This document shows positions 60,131 through 64,000 of a stretch of DNA of 64,000 nucleotides, piece by piece; within the stretch, counting starts at the first letter, position 1, and each line of letters begins with the position of its first letter. Position numbers and translations under genes: made by a program. The stretch comes from Nemopilema nomurai (Eukaryota; Cnidaria; Scyphozoa; Rhizostomeae; Rhizostomatidae). The stretch spans positions 620,001 through 684,000 of the forward strand of contig ML133499.1 in NCBI GenBank assembly GCA_003864495.1, read 5' to 3'. Below the pieces are notes generated by a model. That model ran no database searches and was not told where the DNA came from. It saw only the letters and a list, made by a program, of their open reading frames with translations.

Positions 60131-60286
60131 TTTTTTCTGGACTCTGTGTTTTAAACCCACTTTCTATTCCAATTGAAATTTTCAGCTTCCTTATTTTTAT
60201 TTAATTTAGGTTTGGGCATGTTTAATGTGAATCAGCAGGGGGATCCATCCAAGACAGACAACAGCTATTGGCGCTCTTAAAATCCG

Positions 60287-60304
60287 TGACGTCATCAAAA
60301 TGGC
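60287..60304 (+). promoter_or_regulatory. CRE palindrome and YY1-like start element at the GPCR start codon
   Basis: A perfect CRE, TGACGTCA, lies at 60287-60294, and the start codon at 60300 is embedded in AAAATGGCGG, which resembles the YY1 core. Both sit within 18 bases of the ATG. Their function is inferred from motif identity and position only. Confidence 0.4.
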
Positions 60305-61511
60305 GGGGTCCACCAGAAGCAACACGTCTTTAATGTATGGTTGCAACGGTGAACTCGAAATAACATTTCCAGAGTCAGAAGGCATAGCTTACGCAATGTT
60401 CCTCTTACTGCAATTCATCATGTCCACGTTCGGGAACATTCTAGTCTGCGTTGCGATTATACGGTTCCCGAGCTTGCGCACGTTAACCAACGCGCTCATT
60501 ATGTCACTGGCGATTACGGATCTGCTGACGCCGGGCGTTCGCGTCATCTACGTTGCGGTTTCGACATTTGCGTCAAAGTGGATCTTCGGTTGCATCTGGT
60601 GCCAACTATCTTCGGTGCTTGGCGTCTTCCTGTGTTCTTCGTCAATCCTACATCTTTGCCTAATCAGCGTGGAGCGTTTCGTCACCATAAAATGGCCGCT
60701 GAGACACCAGGACTGGATAACAAAGCGTCGAGTCGCTCTTCTGATAACTCACATTTGGGTGGTCTCCCTTATCTTGTCGCTCTTCCCCTATTTTGGATTG
60801 GTTCACCACACATTCAACATCGAGATATTGGATTGTGAGATATGGTGGCAAGAAAATCCTAAAATGGCTGTTTTACTGGCTATATTCTTCTTTCTTATTC
60901 CGTTTGCGGTTATGTCCTTGACGTACTTTTATATATTCAAAGAAGTTCATCGCCAGACGCGGAGGATCTCCGCTGTGCAGGCGCACCCGAACGTCACCAG
61001 AAGGAAGTCGTTCGGCTCCAAGATGCGAATCAACCACATTTTGAAGCACGAGCTCAAAGCTGTGCGAATTATTGTAGTTGTAATCGGCGTCTTCTTCGTC
61101 TTTTGGCTTCCTTGGTTTACGGTCACGTGCATCAGAGCCTATAATTCGCAAAGCATTTCGGGAACGGTGCAACGAATCACATTTGCAATGGCGTATACAA
61201 ACTCAAGCTGCAACTGGATCATTTACAGTGTTATGAATCGACAAATTCGCGAGGCTTTCAAGACGATATTGACTTCATGTCAAGGCCGGGTGCCATGGGC
61301 TATGCGAAACTCAGAAGCTCCAAAGAGTGTACGAAATATTTTTAGTGGAATTAGAGTTGCTAATGTGGCCTTCAGAAAAAATTCCAAGTCTGAGACTCCC
61401 TCGTCCGTTTCTAATGAGAACAGCAAACACCAGGAGACCCAACAACTACAACAACAGCAGCAGCAACAACAGCAGCAGCAACAACAGTCGATGCAAAAGG
61501 CTGGTGTTTAA
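60300..61511 (+). CDS. Class A (rhodopsin-like) G protein-coupled receptor, intronless, polyQ tail
   Basis: This 403-residue frame is a seven-pass membrane receptor. Hallmarks: N46 in FGNILV (TM1), D74 in LAITD (TM2), C101 and C179 as the likely TM3-ECL2 disulfide, E125-R126-F127 in place of DRY at the end of TM3, W269 and P271 in FWLPW (TM6), and NWIIY at 305-309 in place of NPxxY (TM7). N8 is a possible N-glycosylation site. The long third intracellular loop is basic. The C-terminal tail is Ser-rich and carries a run of about 13 Gln encoded by mixed CAA/CAG. The ligand cannot be told from sequence; adenosine-, melatonin- or amine-type receptors are the nearest broad groups. Intronless receptors of this kind are common in cnidarians. 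The ATG is preceded by AAA and followed by GCG, a reasonable context. Confidence 0.93.
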   Translation: MAGSTRSNTSLMYGCNGELEITFPESEGIAYAMFLLLQFIMSTFGNILVCVAIIRFPSLRTLTNALIMSLAITDLLTPGVRVIYVAVSTFASKWIFGCIWCQLSSVLGVFLCSSSILHLCLISVERFVTIKWPLRHQDWITKRRVALLITHIWVVSLILSLFPYFGLVHHTFNIEILDCEIWWQENPKMAVLLAIFFFLIPFAVMSLTYFYIFKEVHRQTRRISAVQAHPNVTRRKSFGSKMRINHILKHELKAVRIIVVVIGVFFVFWLPWFTVTCIRAYNSQSISGTVQRITFAMAYTNSSCNWIIYSVMNRQIREAFKTILTSCQGRVPWAMRNSEAPKSVRNIFSGIRVANVAFRKNSKSETPSSVSNENSKHQETQQLQQQQQQQQQQQQQSMQKAGV

Positions 61512-61800
61512 AACCATGACCTGGCCTACTTCAGTAGAACAAGAAGGCATGGCCTACTTCTGTCAAGTGTTTCTTTTTTGAATGCGGACCATTGAAGCGG
61601 TCTTCATGCGCAGATTTGGTGGATAAGAAAATGTTTAACCAATTGCCAGTAAAATGCATTGTAAAATTGTAAAATAGTATGTTCATAGAACATGGACGTT
61701 AGCAAACGTTAAAAAAATTATTTTAAGAGTGTGAAAACTAAACAGCAAGCTGTAAACCAAGCAACATTAGCACAGTTAGAAAGAAGTTATGAACAACATT
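61512..61800. other. GPCR 3' flank
   Basis: The stretch is AT-rich and has no coding exon. No canonical AATAAA was found close to the GPCR stop codon. Confidence 0.4.
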
Positions 61801-62169
61801 TTAGCCATGAAAGTCTTGTAGGGATGGTAGTGCAAACTCTCTAAGAAATAGTTTGAATAGATCAGTGCTGTTGTCTGAAAATGTCTGAATGTCAGGTGTC
61901 AAGGCGATTTTTCTTATTACACTTAGGACTCGATCTCCTTTACAGCTTGCAGCCATTGAAGTAGATGCGGCTTTGGGTGGCCTAAGCAGAAATTTGACTT
62001 TCTCTTTACATTTATGTACTTTGGTATGGTGCCAGATATTGAAAACTAATATAAGCACTAACGAAATGCTAATGCTAACGAAATCTAAAACTATTAGCTC
62101 AAGATCAATGTTATTGACTGAAGCTCCTGAGCGAACGCAGGAGTATAGGCTTCGTATTTCTGTTCCCAT
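61801..62169 (-). CDS. Possible single-pass membrane protein, 122 residues (or last exon of one)
   Basis: The frame starts MGTEIRSLYSCVRSG and has one hydrophobic segment (about residues 23-44, including VSISISLVLILVF), then a basic stretch HHTKVHKCKEKVKF, as expected of an N-out membrane anchor with a cytosolic tail. Just upstream, CCTCTTTCTAG/GCACTATGGG is a good acceptor, so this may be a terminal exon starting near 62178. No family was recognised, and the frame may be fortuitous. Confidence 0.3.
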   Translation of the reverse strand: MGTEIRSLYSCVRSGASVNNIDLELIVLDFVSISISLVLILVFNIWHHTKVHKCKEKVKFLLRPPKAASTSMAASCKGDRVLSVIRKIALTPDIQTFSDNSTDLFKLFLREFALPSLQDFHG

Positions 62170-62178
62170 AGTGCCTAG

Positions 62179-63732
62179 AAAGAGGTTGAAACGCCCTAAC
62201 TTGTAATCCTATCGTCTGTCCAAGCTTCATGCTAAATAGGAGCATATGATGGTCTGTGACGAAAGAAGGTGGATTCGAAACTGAAACATCTCTGGGGAAA
62301 CATGAATCATAAGCCTAATCCTATTCCCTCGTTGTTGCATAGCTTAAAGGGCTTTACCAGGTGAATGACGCAAAGGGACTCTAGTATTACACCTTGGAGA
62401 CCTAGCAGTCTCGAGAGACTTCGAAGTGTGGCTTCTGTACAGGCGTTATAGTGGGAAATGGCCTAGCCAATAACACCACTCGCATCGCTCTGCGACTTAA
62501 ATTGTTATTAACCCATCACCTCATATGCAATAATTGAATATGTACCGATATATGACTTCTGTTCTAATATATGACACCCTGGCAGGGGTTAAGAAAATGA
62601 GTGCCCACTTTTTGTCTAGAGGGTAATATTCTTGTAAAAATTTATGGCTAGTAAAATATTCGAGTTACGTTTTAAACCTGTAAAATGTAGAGCATACTGT
62701 GTTGAAGATATAACTAACTATAGACGTTTGAAGCATTTTTGCTGAAAGAAAAGGCGATGTATCATCACTTGAAAGGCGTTTTTACTGGTCTCGTCTTTTA
62801 TACAAAATTCTTCAACAACCGTTGTCTTAATTTCCTTTCTCCTACAAACAGTCAACAGCTTTAAGGTCCGAAGATCATTTTTGTTAATATCATCTGTTCC
62901 TAGAAGTGGCTGGTTATGTTTGCGAGACAATCTAGAGATATCATTTTAAAGATCTCGTGCCACTTAAAATCTTGTTGTTGTTTACATTTATTAGGCCTTC
63001 TGCTAGATGTATCTGCCAAGAGACTCTAAATTTTCACCCCCACCCCCCAACCTCATACTCTCATGCAGTGAAGTCCCTACTTCTTACGAGTCCTCCTTGC
63101 GGCACATAATATTCCCTGTTCTACTACGACCATGATTCTCATCTCTTTGTAGAGGTTTCTAGGGATAGCCTACCCTCGGATACAATGCCTGTTAAAAAGC
63201 GTCTTGAGCAACTGAGTGGGGTGGGTTATTCTCATCTCACGAGCTCCTGTTGGGGGGGGGGGGGTGGGGGGTTGGAGGGGGACTCCATTTTTGATAAATC
63301 CTCTCATACCTATATGCATTTATTACACCCCTTCAATTATGCATTTCACGCAAAGGCTCATCCCCCCATGTTTTTACTTTAAAAAATTAGTAAATCTAAT
63401 CATTTCAATCTATTATGACCCCCAACCATTTTAGGGCATTTTAAAAAAGCCCCCTTCTTGTCAGACTTCCCCTACAATTAGAAACTTAAGACGACCTATT
63501 CCATCCACGCTTCCACGACAATGCTGTGAATAGAGTAAACGCCTAGGGCTGTCTAAGCGACTTTATAAATAAGCTGCGGCGTTTAAGTATCACACCAGTC
63601 AGCAGAAGGGCATTCGAGCGAAAGAGCAGCTGCTTGTGTGTTATCTTATGATGTCACCGACAGCTCTGGTTGGTATCGAGGCTGTTCTTTGCGGCGAGGC
63701 TGTTCTCTGTGATGTTCTCATTTCTTGAAGCC
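62179..63732. other. Non-coding stretch before the right window edge
   Basis: No coding exon was recognised. It contains the G tract near 63252. Confidence 0.4.
63252..63281. repeat. Interrupted poly-G tract
   Basis: A run of G (63252-63264) is followed by T, six G, TT, GGA and five G. Confidence 0.8.
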
Positions 63733-64000
63733 ATGGGGAACTCTGCTTTGAGGCTTCGCCACTTCAAATTAACAGGTGTAGCTCAAAATCATTCTTCTTT
63801 CATCATACATAATAAGCAATTGCTCCTTTGTCGCAAGAATTTTCATCTTGCACCAATAGTTTTAATTAGGCATTTTCCAATTAGCGGATGTCATTTCCCA
63901 TCAGGGGCCACTTATACTTGCTCTCGGGACGCCGCTTTTGAACTCATTTCTTCCGAGCTAATCAAGATGTCGCATTGGCACTGCGATATCAAATTCGACT
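63733..64000 (+). CDS. Candidate first exon with N-myristoylation-type start, runs off the window
   Basis: The ATG at 63733 has an optimal context (GAAGCCATGGGG) and the frame is open for 89 codons to the window end. It begins MGNSALRLRHFKLT, then a possible donor occurs (ACAG/GTGTAG, donor GT at 63775). MGNSALR also starts the leucine-rich-repeat protein LRRC57, so the first exon of such a gene is possible, but the following residues do not match well. Gly at position 2 with Ser at 4 fits an N-myristoylation signal. If the donor is used, the rest of the open frame is intronic. Confidence 0.3.
   Translation, partial: MGNSALRLRHFKLTGVAQNHSSFIIHNKQLLLCRKNFHLAPIVLIRHFPISGCHFPSGATYTCSRDAAFELISSELIKMSHWHCDIKFD

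Noticed and set aside
1..64000. CRISPR arrays, bacterial operons or prophage features
   Set aside because: The window is clearly animal nuclear DNA with spliced genes; no spaced direct-repeat array or operon structure is present.

Overview
This is an AT-rich animal genome segment. The genes have GT-AG introns and are separated by long non-coding stretches full of small DNA-transposon remnants. NELF-A (a metazoan pausing factor), a Q50 paired-class homeobox gene and an intronless class A GPCR together point to an animal. The short genes, the cnidarian-like GPCR and homeodomain, and the MITE load suggest an anthozoan cnidarian (sea anemone or coral). That placement is inference and has not been tested against a database.

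Layout. 643-11013 (+) is the gene for NELF-A, with at least nine coding exons. Seven are placed to the base and two in the middle are uncertain. Its introns hold a TA-flanked MITE, a GC-rich 21-bp tandem repeat, a tRNA-like sequence and a second candidate MITE. 14219-18411 (+) is a complete eight-exon gene for a helical protein of about 261 residues that I do not recognise. 21242-26985 (-) is a complete three-exon gene for an aristaless/ARX-like homeodomain protein of about 220 residues, with an N-terminal eh1/octapeptide motif and no visible OAR domain. About 27000-59300 is a gene desert with no confident gene. It holds isolated exon-like segments, a PIF/Harbinger element (53479-54223) carrying a truncated transposase reading frame, a perfect-TIR element flanked by TTAA (44795-45016), members of the TA-flanked MITE family (35505-35827, 44437, 49667) and an inverted pair of dispersed repeats (50662-50820 and 55673-55829). 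59372-59904 (-) holds two exon-like segments of an unidentified gene. 60300-61511 (+) is an intronless class A GPCR with a polyglutamine tail. A Kozak-optimal ATG at 63733 opens a frame that runs off the window end.

The genes do not form an obvious functional unit. NELF-A is a general transcription-elongation factor, the homeobox gene is a likely developmental regulator whose surrounding desert may hold enhancers, and the GPCR is a membrane receptor. I found no clear new biological system. The best candidates for novelty are the unrecognised 261-residue protein, the unidentified minus-strand exons near 59.5 kb, and the MITE families.
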